Assembly (NCBI RefSeq): GCF_023243075.1 | Contig: NZ_JALKFZ020000004.1 | Location: 124,001-188,000 of the forward strand | Length of the DNA: 64,000 nt | Reading direction: 5' to 3' | Origin: Frankia sp. AiPa1 | GTDB lineage: Bacteria > Actinomycetota > Actinomycetes > Frankiales > Frankiaceae | Shown here: piece by piece, positions 54,336 to 63,140 of the stretch | Layout: each line of letters starts with the position of its first letter | Position numbering within the stretch: position 1 is the stretch's first letter | Notes under the pieces: model-generated | Databases searched by the model: none | What the model was told of the DNA's origin: nothing | The model's input: only the letters and a program-made list of their open reading frames with translations | Program-made: the position numbers and the translations under genes

Positions 54336-54525
54336 GCGCCACACTCCGAACGGCGACGGGCGGCTGCGTGCCATCGCGTGTCCCGGGCCGTCGCCGGGCC
54401 GTCGGGCAGCCTGGCGGTGGATGGGCGGCGCAGTGTTTCGTGCTCGCGCCGCGGGATGTCACCGGACTGTGGTGGTGCGGCCGGCTCGGCTCCGACGGGC
54501 AGCAGCGGGCAGTAGCGTGGCTACC

Positions 54526-56040
54526 GTGTCCTCGTCCTCGCCCCACGCTCCCGACCCGGTCGGCTCCGCCGCGGTGAGGTCGGCGCCCGCGGTCCCCTCT
54601 CCGACTCCGGCGGACTCCACCCCGTCCCATCCGGCATCGTCTCGGCCGGCCCCCGCTCAGCGGGCGTCGCCCCGGCCGGCGGTGCCCCTGCTGGCGTCGG
54701 CGTACCCGATCGAGCGGGCGCGGCTCGACAACGGGCTTCGTGTCCTGCTCGCGCCCGACCGGACGGCGCCGGTCGTGGCGGTGAGCGTGCACTACGACGT
54801 CGGCTTTCGGTCGGAGCCCGAGGGGCGGACCGGTTTTGCGCACCTGTTCGAACACCTGATGTTCCAGGGCAGTGCCAACATCGGGAAGGCGGAGCATCCC
54901 AAGTACGTCCAGGCCGCCGGGGGAATCTTCAACGGTTCCACCCATCCGGACCACACGGACTACTACGAGCTGCTGCCGTCCGGCGCACTGGAACTCGCTC
55001 TGTTCCTCGAGGCTGACCGGATGCGAAGCCCCAAGATCACACAGCAGAATCTTGAGAACCAGATCGCGGTCGTGCAGGAGGAGATCCGGGTCAACGTTCT
55101 GAACCGGCCGTACGGCGGATTTCCCTGGATCAAGCTGCCCCCGGTCGCCTTCGACACGTTTCCCAACGCGCACAACGGTTACGGCGATTTCACCGAGCTT
55201 GCCGCGGCGAGCCTCGAGGATGCCGAGGACTTCTTCGACAAGTACTACGCGCCGGGCAACGCCGTGCTCACCATCGCCGGCGACTTCGATCCGGATGAGG
55301 CGCTCACCTTCGTCGAGCGCTACTTTGGTGACATCCCCGCCCGTGACGTGCCGGCGCCGCGCAGTTTCGTCGAGCCTGTCCCGAGTACGGAACGCCGGGC
55401 GCGGATCACCGATGCGCTCGCCCCCCGCGCTGCGCTCGCCGTCGGCTACCGAGTTCCTGATCCGATCGCCGACCTGACCGGCTTCCTCGCCTACTACCTG
55501 TTGGCCGACGTGCTCAGCGACGGGGATGCCAGCCGCCTCGAGCGCCGGCTTGTCCAGAAGGATCGGTCGGTGATCGCCGTGCGCACCTACCTCGGCACCT
55601 TTGGCAGCGCGTTCGAGCAGCGCGACCCGATGCTGTTCACCCTGGACGTCCGTCAGTCCGAGGACACCACCGCGGACGCCGTGCTCGCCGCCGTCGACGA
55701 GGAACTCACCCGCCTGGCCGACGACGGCCTGGTCGACGGCGAGCTGGAACGGGTGCAGGCGCGCGTCGCCTCCTCGCTGCTGCGCGAGGCCGACGACGCC
55801 CTGAGCCGAGGCATGGCGATGGGCGTGCACGAGCTTCGCCGCGGCCGTCCGGAGCTGCTCAACGAGCTGCCGGGGGAACTGGCCGCCGTCACCGCCGAGG
55901 CTGTGGGCGCTGCCGCCGGCAGCCTGCTGACCCAGGGCCGCTCGGTCCTCGAGCTGCACGCTGGGGCCGCGTCCACCGCGGCGGCGCCGGCCGCGGCATC
56001 ATCCACTGCGGCAGCCGCAACGACACCGGGAGCACCGTGA
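54526..56040 (+). CDS. M16-family zinc metallopeptidase, catalytic subunit
   Basis: A 504-residue M16B peptidase. The inverted zinc motif HxxEH is present as HLFEH in RTGFAHLFEHLMFQGS (about residue 106), with the third ligand Glu about 75 residues later in VVQEEIRVN. A first half-domain (LDNGLRVLLAPDRTAPVVAV) and a second half-domain without metal (AALAVGYRVPDP) follow the family plan. The first 55 residues are a Pro/Ser/Ala-rich leader without a signal peptide. GTG at 54526 or 54517. Its stop overlaps the next gene's start by 4 bases; the two encode the active and inactive halves of one enzyme. Confidence 0.93.
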   Translation: MSSSSPHAPDPVGSAAVRSAPAVPSPTPADSTPSHPASSRPAPAQRASPRPAVPLLASAYPIERARLDNGLRVLLAPDRTAPVVAVSVHYDVGFRSEPEGRTGFAHLFEHLMFQGSANIGKAEHPKYVQAAGGIFNGSTHPDHTDYYELLPSGALELALFLEADRMRSPKITQQNLENQIAVVQEEIRVNVLNRPYGGFPWIKLPPVAFDTFPNAHNGYGDFTELAAASLEDAEDFFDKYYAPGNAVLTIAGDFDPDEALTFVERYFGDIPARDVPAPRSFVEPVPSTERRARITDALAPRAALAVGYRVPDPIADLTGFLAYYLLADVLSDGDASRLERRLVQKDRSVIAVRTYLGTFGSAFEQRDPMLFTLDVRQSEDTTADAVLAAVDEELTRLADDGLVDGELERVQARVASSLLREADDALSRGMAMGVHELRRGRPELLNELPGELAAVTAEAVGAAAGSLLTQGRSVLELHAGAASTAAAPAAASSTAAAATTPGAP

Positions 56041-57389
56041 CCTCGCCAGCCTCGCCCACGACGGCCTCCACGGCGGAGGTGGTCATTCCCGCCGTGCGGC
56101 CGTCCGAGCCGGCGCGGTTGCCGGTGGTCGCCGATCGCATGCTCGACAACGGGCTGCGGGTGCTTGTGGTCGAACGGTCCAGCGTGCCGCTCGTGGAGGT
56201 GCGCCTGAGGATCCCGTTCGCCGGCCATGGCGTGGAGCATCAGGCCCGAGCGGAGGTGCTGGCGGAGACGCTGTTCACCGGGTCCACCCGCTTTGACCGC
56301 ACCCGATTGGCCATCGAGGTCCAGCGGCTCGGTGGCGCGCTGTCCACCGGCGTCGACAACGACCGGCTCACCGTCGGCGGCTCGGCGCTCGCGAGCAACC
56401 TCGAGCCGCTGTTGCAGATCCTGGCCGAGGTGCTGCTCGGCGCCACCTACCCGCCCGACGAGGTGGCCGGCGAACGCGACCGGATCGTCGAGGACACCGC
56501 GGTCGCCCGCAGCCAGCCCGCGGTGATCGCCCGGGAGGCGCTGCTCGCCCGCGTCTTCGGCGACCATCCGTACGCCACCGGCATTCCCGACCCGGACGTC
56601 GTCGCGGCTGTCGGCGCCGACGACGTGCGCGCCCTGCACGCGCGGCGGGTCTCCCCGGTCGGCGCCATCCTCACCCTCGTCGGCGACGTGACCGCCGAGC
56701 GGGCGTTCACCGCGGTGAACGCCGCCCTCGGCGCCTGGGCCGGCGAGGCCTCCCAGCGCGCCGCGGCGCTCCCGGCGGTCAGCCCCGGGCCGGTTCTCAT
56801 CGTTGACCGTCCCGGCGCCGTGCAGACGAACATTCGCCTCGGCGGGGCAGCCCTGGATCGCAGGGCCCTCGGCGCGCCGGCCCAGCGGCTCGCCAACACG
56901 ATCTTCGGCGGCTACTTCAGTTCCCGGTTGGTCGACAACATCCGCGAGGACAAGGGTTACACCTACTCGCCGCGCAGCTCCATCGACCACTATCAGGCCG
57001 GTTCCCGGCTCACCATCGCCGCGGACGTCGCCACCGAGGTCACCGGCCCGGCACTGCTGGAGATCTGGTACGAGCTCGGTCGGATGGCGCTGCTCGCGCC
57101 CAGCCAGCAGGAGCTGGACGCGGCCCGCCAGTACGCCGTGGGCACGCTCGCGCTCGGCAGCGCCACCGCGGCGGGCCTCGCCTCCACGTTGTCGGCGCTG
57201 GCCAGCGCGGGCATCGGCGTGGAATACCTGCGCGATCATCCGCGGGCCCTGGCCGACGTGTCCCTCGCTGACGTCCAGGCCGCCGCGTCCGATCTGTTCG
57301 CCCCTACCTGTCTGGTGACGGTCCTCGTCGGAGACCGGCAGAAGATCGCCCGTGCGGTCGAGGACCTCCTGCAGGTCACGCCGGACTAG
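56037..57389 (+). CDS. M16-family peptidase, non-catalytic partner
   Basis: A 450-residue M16 protein without a zinc site: at the HxxEH position it has EVLAE (EVLAETLFTGS aligned to the partner's HLFEHLMFQGS). It keeps the Arg/Tyr-bearing NIREDKGYTYSPRSS segment near residue 300, the substrate-binding signature of the inactive half in M16B heterodimers. Start LDNGLRVLVVERSSVPLVEV fits the family fold. A chance HGVEH lies 8 residues before the aligned site. Coupled to the catalytic gene by a GTGA overlap, so a 1:1 complex is expected. Confidence 0.93.
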   Translation: MTSPASPTTASTAEVVIPAVRPSEPARLPVVADRMLDNGLRVLVVERSSVPLVEVRLRIPFAGHGVEHQARAEVLAETLFTGSTRFDRTRLAIEVQRLGGALSTGVDNDRLTVGGSALASNLEPLLQILAEVLLGATYPPDEVAGERDRIVEDTAVARSQPAVIAREALLARVFGDHPYATGIPDPDVVAAVGADDVRALHARRVSPVGAILTLVGDVTAERAFTAVNAALGAWAGEASQRAAALPAVSPGPVLIVDRPGAVQTNIRLGGAALDRRALGAPAQRLANTIFGGYFSSRLVDNIREDKGYTYSPRSSIDHYQAGSRLTIAADVATEVTGPALLEIWYELGRMALLAPSQQELDAARQYAVGTLALGSATAAGLASTLSALASAGIGVEYLRDHPRALADVSLADVQAAASDLFAPTCLVTVLVGDRQKIARAVEDLLQVTPD

Positions 57390-57472
57390 CGGGTCCCTCC
57401 AGTCTGGACGGGCCGCCCACCCGCGCCGGCCCGTCCAGACTGGACGCCTTGATCCGGGTTCGTCCGTCGCCG

Positions 57473-59305
57473 TCAGTGACGGCTGGACGTGGACCGGGGC
57501 GGTGCGGGTCGGGGCGCGCCACCGCCGGGCCCCGAAGCCGGCCCGGGTGGACCGCTGGGGGCTGCGCCGCCCGGGCCCGCCGATGGCGCGCCGGCCGGCC
57601 CCGAGGACAGTCCGCTCCCCGGCCCGGCGGACGCACCGCCTGCACCGCCTGCACCGCGCGGGCTGCCTGACGGGGCGCCACCCGGCGTACCGACCACCCC
57701 GCCACCGCCACCCGTGCCACCTCGCCCGCCGAGTTCACCGGGCAGGGCCACGCGCGGGTCGCCGACCGAGTCGACGACCTGCCGGGCCAGGTCATGCACC
57801 CGACGACCCATGCCGCGGGCGGTGCGCCGCAGCCGCTCGAACGCCTCTCGTGGACGGATCTGGTTGCGCTCGGCCAGAACCCCGATCGCCTGCTCGACGA
57901 CAACCCGGGAGGCCAGCGCGTGTTCGAGCTGGACGACCGACAGCCGTAGCTGCTCGATCTCGCTGAGGTCGCGTTCGGCGCGTCGCGGCCGTCCCGGCGG
58001 CGCGAGATCGTCGGCGAGCAGATCGGCGAGCACCATCGCGGACAGCAGATCGCCGACCGGCCGGACCTCGGGACCCGGTCCTTCGACCACCCACCCGGCG
58101 GAGGTTCGCCGCAGCCGCATGTCCGCGCCGGGCTGGCGGGCAGCCGCCGTGATCGCGGCAGCCGCCGCGGCGTTCGACCCTCGGTTCGCGCCGGACGAGG
58201 GCCCGCCGGGTCCCGCGGTACCCCCACTCGGAACGGCTGGCTGTCCCGGTCGTGGTGGCCCGGGACGCACCGCCCGCGCGACCGTCTGTGGCGTCGGGGT
58301 CCGCCCAGGTCGTGGGGGCGTGGGGCGCGACGTGGCCGATCCCCGACCCGCGGCACCCGCTGGCACCCGTCCGGCCGGGGGAGAACCGGCCGGCGCCGAC
58401 ACCTCGGACCCGTTCGCGGGTCCGCCCCGTGCCGGTTCCGTGGGCACGCCTGCCGTGGACGGGTCGCCCGCCGCCTGGGACACCCGCGTGGGGGCCCCCA
58501 CCCCCGACTGGCCACCCGTCCGAACCACCTCCCCACTACCGTGCGGCGTCGCCTGCACCGTCCGCGTCGCCTCCGGCACGGTGACCTCCGCGGATGTCGC
58601 ATCCGGTGGCGCTGTCCGGGGCGCACCCGACGTCGGTGCCGGTGGCGGCTCCGGCGGTGCCGCTGGTGCTCCCGCCTCGAGCGGGGTCGGTGGCGAGGGC
58701 GGCTGCGCCGGGGATTCACCGGGCGGCGACGCGCCGCCCGCAGGTGCACCCGGTGGTGGCCCGTTTGGCGAGTCGGCGGGCGGGGGCGTCGAGCCCTGTG
58801 GGGATGGTGCGCCCTGGGGGGGGCTCGGCACCTGACCAGATGCGGCCAGCCCGTCGGCAATCCCGCGGATCAGGGCACGATTCTCTGCGGTCACGGGTAC
58901 CTCGCCGTGGTCCAGGCTGACGAGAACGCCGAGCAGTTGGCCATCTGTATGCAGCACCGGCGTCGCGAGATAACTGCGCACCTCCAGCAGGCGATGCTCC
59001 GCGGTGTCGGCGACCGGATGCCCCGGATCGACGCTGGACGCCGCCGCCGGCGCACCGTCGAGCATGCGGGCGATGATGCTCTCCGCACGGGGATAGTTGG
59101 TTCCCACGTCCAGACCGGCGAAGGATCCCGCCACCCGGAGATAGCCCACAGTCGTCGTAGAAACCACGACGAAACAGGCTGCCTCCATCCGGTCCAGGGC
59201 GTGAACGGCCCGCAGCGCGGCATCGATGGTGCTCCACGCCTGTTCTGAAGGTACTGACGACACAGGCCGAACTCTCCCACAAACTTCACGGGCAGTGACG
59301 GACAC
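57473..59305 (-). CDS. GAF and ANTAR domain regulator with long linker
   Basis: A 610-residue predicted RNA-binding antitermination regulator. Residues about 20-150 form a GAF sensor domain (SYLATPVLHTDGQLLGVLVS). About 250 residues of Pro/Gly/Ala/Ser-rich linker follow. The ANTAR domain, about 455-520, shows LEHALASRVVVEQAIGVLAE, RNQIRPREAFERLRRTARG and RRVHDLARQVV, the three-helix RNA hairpin-binding fold. Another Pro/Gly-rich tail ends the protein. The GTG at 59305 follows GGGAC. The signal bound by GAF is unknown, and the target leaders are not evident in the window. A two-domain GAF-ANTAR layout is common; the linkers are unusually long. Confidence 0.85.
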   Translation of the reverse strand: MSVTAREVCGRVRPVSSVPSEQAWSTIDAALRAVHALDRMEAACFVVVSTTTVGYLRVAGSFAGLDVGTNYPRAESIIARMLDGAPAAASSVDPGHPVADTAEHRLLEVRSYLATPVLHTDGQLLGVLVSLDHGEVPVTAENRALIRGIADGLAASGQVPSPPQGAPSPQGSTPPPADSPNGPPPGAPAGGASPPGESPAQPPSPPTPLEAGAPAAPPEPPPAPTSGAPRTAPPDATSAEVTVPEATRTVQATPHGSGEVVRTGGQSGVGAPTRVSQAAGDPSTAGVPTEPARGGPANGSEVSAPAGSPPAGRVPAGAAGRGSATSRPTPPRPGRTPTPQTVARAVRPGPPRPGQPAVPSGGTAGPGGPSSGANRGSNAAAAAAITAAARQPGADMRLRRTSAGWVVEGPGPEVRPVGDLLSAMVLADLLADDLAPPGRPRRAERDLSEIEQLRLSVVQLEHALASRVVVEQAIGVLAERNQIRPREAFERLRRTARGMGRRVHDLARQVVDSVGDPRVALPGELGGRGGTGGGGGVVGTPGGAPSGSPRGAGGAGGASAGPGSGLSSGPAGAPSAGPGGAAPSGPPGPASGPGGGAPRPAPPRSTSSRH

Positions 59306-59376
59306 CGTCCCACGAGCCGGCCGCGTGTGCGGTGGGAAGGTAAGAACTCCCGGGATGTCGTTGCTCTACGTATCCG

Positions 59377-59616
59377 TTATGCGGCAGAAGTGACCTTCTC
59401 GGTGACCTGGCGGAGGCTCGGGTTCGTCATCACGGTGCCATCGGGAAAGAGCACAGTCGGTACGGTCGCGTTCCCGTTGTTCGCATCGCGGACAAGTTGC
59501 TCTGCTGTCGGGTCGTTCTCGATATCGATGGTCGTGTACTCCACGCCGGCGCGGTCGAGTTGGCTCTTCAGCCGAACGCAGTAGCCGCACCAGGAAGTCG
59601 TGTAGATCGTGAGCAC
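59377..59616 (-). CDS. mrx1: Mycoredoxin-1
   Basis: A 79-residue glutaredoxin-like protein that reduces mycothiol-protein disulfides. The active site CGYC is at residues 10-13 (TTSWCGYCVRLKSQL), followed by VEYTTIDIENDPTAEQLVRD and the cis-Pro/TVPT loop (NATVPTVLFPDGT). GGAGG is 6 bases before the GTG at 59616, which fixes the start. Divergent from uvrD2 by 95 bases, the conserved order in actinobacteria. A SigR/SigH-type promoter lies upstream, which fits thiol-oxidative stress control. Confidence 0.93.
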   Translation of the reverse strand: MLTIYTTSWCGYCVRLKSQLDRAGVEYTTIDIENDPTAEQLVRDANNGNATVPTVLFPDGTVMTNPSLRQVTEKVTSAA

Positions 59617-59655
59617 GAATGGCCTCCAAGTCACCGGGACGCTGGCGGTCGCTGC

Positions 59656-59682
59656 AACAGTGTGGCGGCGCCATCCCTTCCC
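59656..59682 (-). promoter_or_regulatory. SigR/SigH-like promoter of mrx1
   Basis: On the minus strand GGGAAG (complement at 59677-59682) is followed by 18 bases and GTT (complement at 59656-59658). The consensus of the thiol-stress sigma factors is GGGAAT-N16-19-GTT. The mrx1 start codon is 40 bases downstream. Confidence 0.5.
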
Positions 59683-59711
59683 GCGCCATACCGGTACTAC
59701 CGTGTCGAGGG

Positions 59712-62039
59712 ATGTCCGTACCCACCGCCCCGACGCCCGCGCCCGCTGCCGGCGCTTCGCCCGCGGCAGGCCCGTCCCCGGTCGCACCCGCCTCGGCGAT
59801 CGTCCTGTCGCCCGCCGACGAAGGCCCGGATCTGCTGGCGATGCTGGACCCGGAGCAGCGGGCCGCCGCGGATGCACCGATTGGCCCAGTCTGCATCCTT
59901 GCCGGAGCCGGTACGGGCAAGACACGCACGATCACCCACAGAATCGCGCACATGGTCGTGGATCGCGCGGTTGCGCCCGATCAGATCCTCGCGGTGAGCT
60001 TCACCACCCGGGCGGCCGGTGAGCTGCGCGGCCGGCTGCGGGCGATGGGCGTGCCCGGCGTGCAGGCGCGGACGTTCCATTCGGCGGCGCTGCGCCAGCT
60101 GCAGTACTTCTGGCCGACGGTGGCCGGCGGACCGCTGCCCCGGCTGGAGTCCAGCAAGATCCCGAATATGGCTCGGGCGGCCGGACGGCTGGGACTGCGA
60201 CCCGACCGGCCGGAACTGCGGGACCTGACCGCCGAGGTCGAATGGGCGAAGGTCACGCTGGTCACCCCCGAGGACTATGCGCGCCTGGCCCCGGCGGCGG
60301 GCCGCGAGACCACCATGACGGCGCAGACCGTCGGGCGTCTCTACGGCGCCTACGAGGAGGTCAAGCGGGAGGCCGGCGTCCTGGACATGGAGGATCTGCT
60401 GCTGCTGACCGCGGCCGTGATCGAGGAGCACGGCTGGGTGGCCGGTGAGATCCGCTCGCGCTATCGGCATTTCGTCGTCGATGAGTACCAGGACGTCAAC
60501 CTGCTGCAGCAGCGGGTGCTTGACGCCTGGCTCGGGGACCGTGACAGCCTGTGCGTCGTTGGTGACCCACATCAGACGATCTACTCGTTCGCCGGGGCCT
60601 CCCCGCGATATCTGCTCGAGTTCCCGCGCCGCTATCCACAGGCGACCCTCGTCCGGCTGGTGCGCGACTACCGTTCGACCCCCCAGATCGTGGGACTCGC
60701 CAACCGGCTGGTGACGGCCGGGCCGCGGGCCGAGCTCATCGCCGTCCCCCCGGCCGGCCCCGCACCGGTCTGGCTCGAGTGCGACACCGAGGCGGACGAG
60801 GCGAGCGCCGTCACTGGACGCATCCGCGCTCTGCTCGCCCGCGGCACGCCGGCCAGCCGTATCGCCGTGCTGTACCGGACGAACGCCCAGTCCGAGGCGT
60901 ATGAGACGGCCATCGGCGGCGCCGGTATCGCCTATCTGCTGCGCGGTGGGGAGAAGTTCTTCGCCCGTCCCGAGGTCGTCACGGCGATGCGGCTGTTGCG
61001 GGCCGCCGTGCGTTCCGCCGACACCGACCGGCCCGCCGGGCTCGCCGACACCGTCGCGGACGTCCTCGGGGCTCTGCAGTGGTATCCCCACACCCCCGCG
61101 GCCGGCCCCGGCGCCGAACGAGAGCGGTGGGAGAACCTCGCCGCCCTGCACCGCCTCGCGGAGGATCTCGCCGCGCGGGTCCCTGAGGCCGGCCTCGAGG
61201 AGTTCGTCGACGAACTGGCCGACCGGGCCACCCATGAGCATCTGCCCACGGTCGAAGGGGTGACCCTGTCCACCCTGCACGCGGCGAAAGGCCTGGAATG
61301 GGATGCCGTCTTCCTCGTCGGCCTGACTGAGGGCACTCTGCCGCTGGTCCACGCTCGCACCGCCGAGCAGGTCGAAGAGGAGCGCCGCCTGCTGTATGTC
61401 GGGGTCACTCGGGCCCGCACCCACCTGGTCCTGTCGTGGTCGCTGGCCCGCACCGAGGGCGCCCGGGTACGACGGCCGTCCCGCTTCCTCGAGGATCTAC
61501 GGCCGCCTCGCCGGGGCGGCCGTCCGTCCGGTTCCAGGCCCGGCTCTGGTCCCGGGTCTGGCATCGGTTCCGACGGCCGAGGCGGTGTACGGGGGAGCGG
61601 CGGGTCCGTTGGTGGCCGTGGAAACCACCATCACGGCGCCGACGGTGCGGGCACTGACGGTGCGGGTGCTGACGGCGCGCAAGAGGCGGACCGGGCAGGG
61701 CGTGGTCCTGGCCGGGGGCGTTCCGCGGTGCGCTGCCGGGTGTGTGGCCAGGCGCTCACCGGCGCGCCGGCGCGGGCCGGACGGTGCGCGGACTGTCCCG
61801 CCGACGTCGACGCCGAACTGTATGAACGCCTGCGTACCTGGCGTGCTGCCGCGGCGAAGGACGCTCGCCTGCCGGTCTTCGTGATCATTACCGACGCGAC
61901 GATGCGCGCGATCGCCGAATGCCGGCCCGGCTCGGTCGCCGAGCTGGTGCGCATCCCCGGGATCGGCCAGGCCAAGCTCGACCGCTACGGAGCGGCCGTG
62001 CTGGCCCTGGTCGCCGGCCGCACCCCGCCATCCCCCTGA
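59712..62039 (+). CDS. uvrD2: ATP-dependent DNA helicase UvrD2
   Basis: A 775-residue SF1A helicase. Walker A Lys70 is in GAGTGKTRTI, motif II in VVDEYQDVNLLQQ near 255-267, motif IV DYRSTPQIV, and motif VI YVGVTRARTHLVLSW near 560. A Gly/Arg-rich hinge follows (about 600-665), then a four-Cys patch (CRVCGQ and CADC, about 676-697), and a C-terminal HRDC domain (RLPVFVIITDATMRAIAE, PGIGQAKLDRYG). Cys patch plus HRDC is the mycobacterial UvrD2 layout, where it is essential. ATG at 59712 follows GAGGG closely. Role: unwinding DNA during repair and replication. Confidence 0.95.
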   Translation: MSVPTAPTPAPAAGASPAAGPSPVAPASAIVLSPADEGPDLLAMLDPEQRAAADAPIGPVCILAGAGTGKTRTITHRIAHMVVDRAVAPDQILAVSFTTRAAGELRGRLRAMGVPGVQARTFHSAALRQLQYFWPTVAGGPLPRLESSKIPNMARAAGRLGLRPDRPELRDLTAEVEWAKVTLVTPEDYARLAPAAGRETTMTAQTVGRLYGAYEEVKREAGVLDMEDLLLLTAAVIEEHGWVAGEIRSRYRHFVVDEYQDVNLLQQRVLDAWLGDRDSLCVVGDPHQTIYSFAGASPRYLLEFPRRYPQATLVRLVRDYRSTPQIVGLANRLVTAGPRAELIAVPPAGPAPVWLECDTEADEASAVTGRIRALLARGTPASRIAVLYRTNAQSEAYETAIGGAGIAYLLRGGEKFFARPEVVTAMRLLRAAVRSADTDRPAGLADTVADVLGALQWYPHTPAAGPGAERERWENLAALHRLAEDLAARVPEAGLEEFVDELADRATHEHLPTVEGVTLSTLHAAKGLEWDAVFLVGLTEGTLPLVHARTAEQVEEERRLLYVGVTRARTHLVLSWSLARTEGARVRRPSRFLEDLRPPRRGGRPSGSRPGSGPGSGIGSDGRGGVRGSGGSVGGRGNHHHGADGAGTDGAGADGAQEADRAGRGPGRGRSAVRCRVCGQALTGAPARAGRCADCPADVDAELYERLRTWRAAAAKDARLPVFVIITDATMRAIAECRPGSVAELVRIPGIGQAKLDRYGAAVLALVAGRTPPSP

Positions 62040-62099
62040 TTCCGGGGCCGGGCTCTACGCGCGCCGTGCCGTGACATCCTGTGTCCGGCACGCGACAGA

Positions 62100-62137
62100 G
62101 AAAATACGTTGAGGTTCTCGCGAAGGCCTTCTACCGT
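62100..62137 (+). promoter_or_regulatory. WhiB7-type autoregulated promoter
   Basis: TTGAGG (62109-62114) and TACCGT (62132-62137) form a -35/-10 pair 17 bases apart, facing whiB7. Directly upstream of the -35 lies AAAATA (62101-62106) within GAGAAAATACG, the AT-rich patch that WhiB7's AT-hook contacts in known WhiB7 promoters. Transcription would start near 62144, about 600 bases ahead of the whiB7 start. Confidence 0.6.
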
Positions 62138-62215
62138 TACCCACGACGCCCTACAGACGCCGAGTGGATGCCATGCGCCACCGGCCCTCCGGAGAATCGA
62201 GGTGATCTCGCAGTG

Positions 62216-62641
62216 GTGAACGCTCTGATGGACGGAGTGGGCCGCGAGGTCGTCGGTCTCCGGGGTCTCCCAGCGGCCTCCGGTGCTACCAGTCCGGCCG
62301 TCTGCGTCACCGTTTTGGCCGCCTTTGCCGAGGCCCGTGTGGATGCGAAATCCGCGGTTGTCGGCGGTACCGTCGCGCCGTCTGTCCGCTTTCGGAATAC
62401 CGGCATGTCTGGCATGACCGCGCGTGGCGTCGCTGCGCAATGGTCGCCGGAGCTCGCCGGCCAGCCGATGCGGGTCGCGCTGCCCATCGTCCGGCCGTCC
62501 ACAGGTCAGCTGTCTGCCGCGAAGTCGTATGCCGCAGCGTTGCTCGCTGCCGTTGCTTCGGCACCCGCGGATGCCTACGGCCTGCCGTCCACGCATCGTC
62601 ACCTCATGTCTGGATCCGTCCTCGATCCGCTCCCGGGCTAA
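62216..62641 (+). CDS. Upstream open reading frame in the whiB7 leader
   Basis: A 141-codon frame starts at a double GTG (62213/62216) with GAGG about 8-11 bases upstream and ends at 62641, only 20 bases before the attenuator hairpin. It resembles no family I know; composition is Ala/Val/Gly/Ser-rich with lower third-position GC than the surrounding genes. In other actinobacteria whiB7 leaders carry a translated uORF whose stalling by ribosome-targeting drugs prevents termination. This frame is well placed for that but is longer than the uORFs I know of, and might alternatively be a small hypothetical gene. Confidence 0.4.
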   Translation: MNALMDGVGREVVGLRGLPAASGATSPAVCVTVLAAFAEARVDAKSAVVGGTVAPSVRFRNTGMSGMTARGVAAQWSPELAGQPMRVALPIVRPSTGQLSAAKSYAAALLAAVASAPADAYGLPSTHRHLMSGSVLDPLPG

Positions 62642-62660
62642 CCGCTCCGGAGCCGACGCG

Positions 62661-62692
62661 AGAGCCGCGATCCCCATGGGGATCGCGGCTCT
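62661..62692 (+). terminator. Attenuator-type terminator before whiB7
   Basis: A perfect 32-base palindrome (AGAGCCGCGATCCCCA and its complement) followed by TTTGTCGTTT. This is the strongest intrinsic terminator in the window, and it stands inside the presumed whiB7 transcript, 60 bases upstream of the gene. Confidence 0.8.
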
Positions 62693-62751
62693 TTGTCGTT
62701 TCGCTTCCTTCCATCCGCTCGAAGCCCAACCGTGTCGGAGGTGACACCCCG

Positions 62752-63039
62752 GTGTTCGATCACTCGATCGTCGCCCGGATCGAGCAGGATCGGCTCGTTC
62801 TGCCCTGCTGGGACGTCGATCCGGAGATGTTCTTCGCGGAATCCCCGGCGGACGTGGAGACCGCCAAAGCCGTCTGCCGGGCCTGCCCGGTCCGGGTCGC
62901 CTGCCTGACGGCCGCCCTCGACCGTGCCGAGCCGTGGGGGGTGTGGGGCGGTGAGCTGGTCGTGACCGGCGTCGTCGTTCCGCGTAAGCGTCCCCGCGGC
63001 CGTCCACGGAAGATCCGCCCCGAGGAGGTCGCGGCCTGA
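62752..63039 (+). CDS. whiB7: WhiB7 (WblC) redox/antibiotic-response regulator
   Basis: A 95-residue Fe-S transcription factor that binds the principal sigma factor and activates intrinsic antibiotic-resistance genes. Four cluster cysteines are at 19, 42, 45 and 51 (LPCWDVDP; VCRACPVRVAC), followed by the GVWGG turn and the AT-hook RPRGRPRK near 80-87, which separates WhiB7 from the other Wbl proteins. GTG at 62752 has GGAGG about 11 bases upstream. It follows uvrD2 and mrx1, the usual actinobacterial neighbourhood. The long leader with uORF, terminator and AT-rich promoter element points to attenuation plus autoactivation. Confidence 0.93.
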   Translation: MFDHSIVARIEQDRLVLPCWDVDPEMFFAESPADVETAKAVCRACPVRVACLTAALDRAEPWGVWGGELVVTGVVVPRKRPRGRPRKIRPEEVAA

Positions 63040-63051
63040 GGTCCACTTCGT

Positions 63052-63083
63052 GGGCGGGACACCGCATGGTCGGTGTTCCGCCC
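63052..63083 (+). terminator. Terminator after whiB7
   Basis: GGGCGG-G-ACACCG pairs with CGGTGT-T-CCGCCC across a CATGGT loop, starting 13 bases after the whiB7 stop. The G/T in the middle is the only mismatch, giving about 13 pairs. Confidence 0.6.
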
Positions 63084-63140
63084 GCTGGCGTTGGCCGTGG
63101 ATTTCTTCCTGTGCTCCCGGTGGCCGGATAGTGTTTTCCC

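Noticed and set aside
56225-56239. HGVEH in the second M16 protein read as an HxxEH zinc site
   Set aside because: It lies 8 residues ahead of the aligned position; in alignment with the partner the true site is EVLAE, so the protein is the non-catalytic half.
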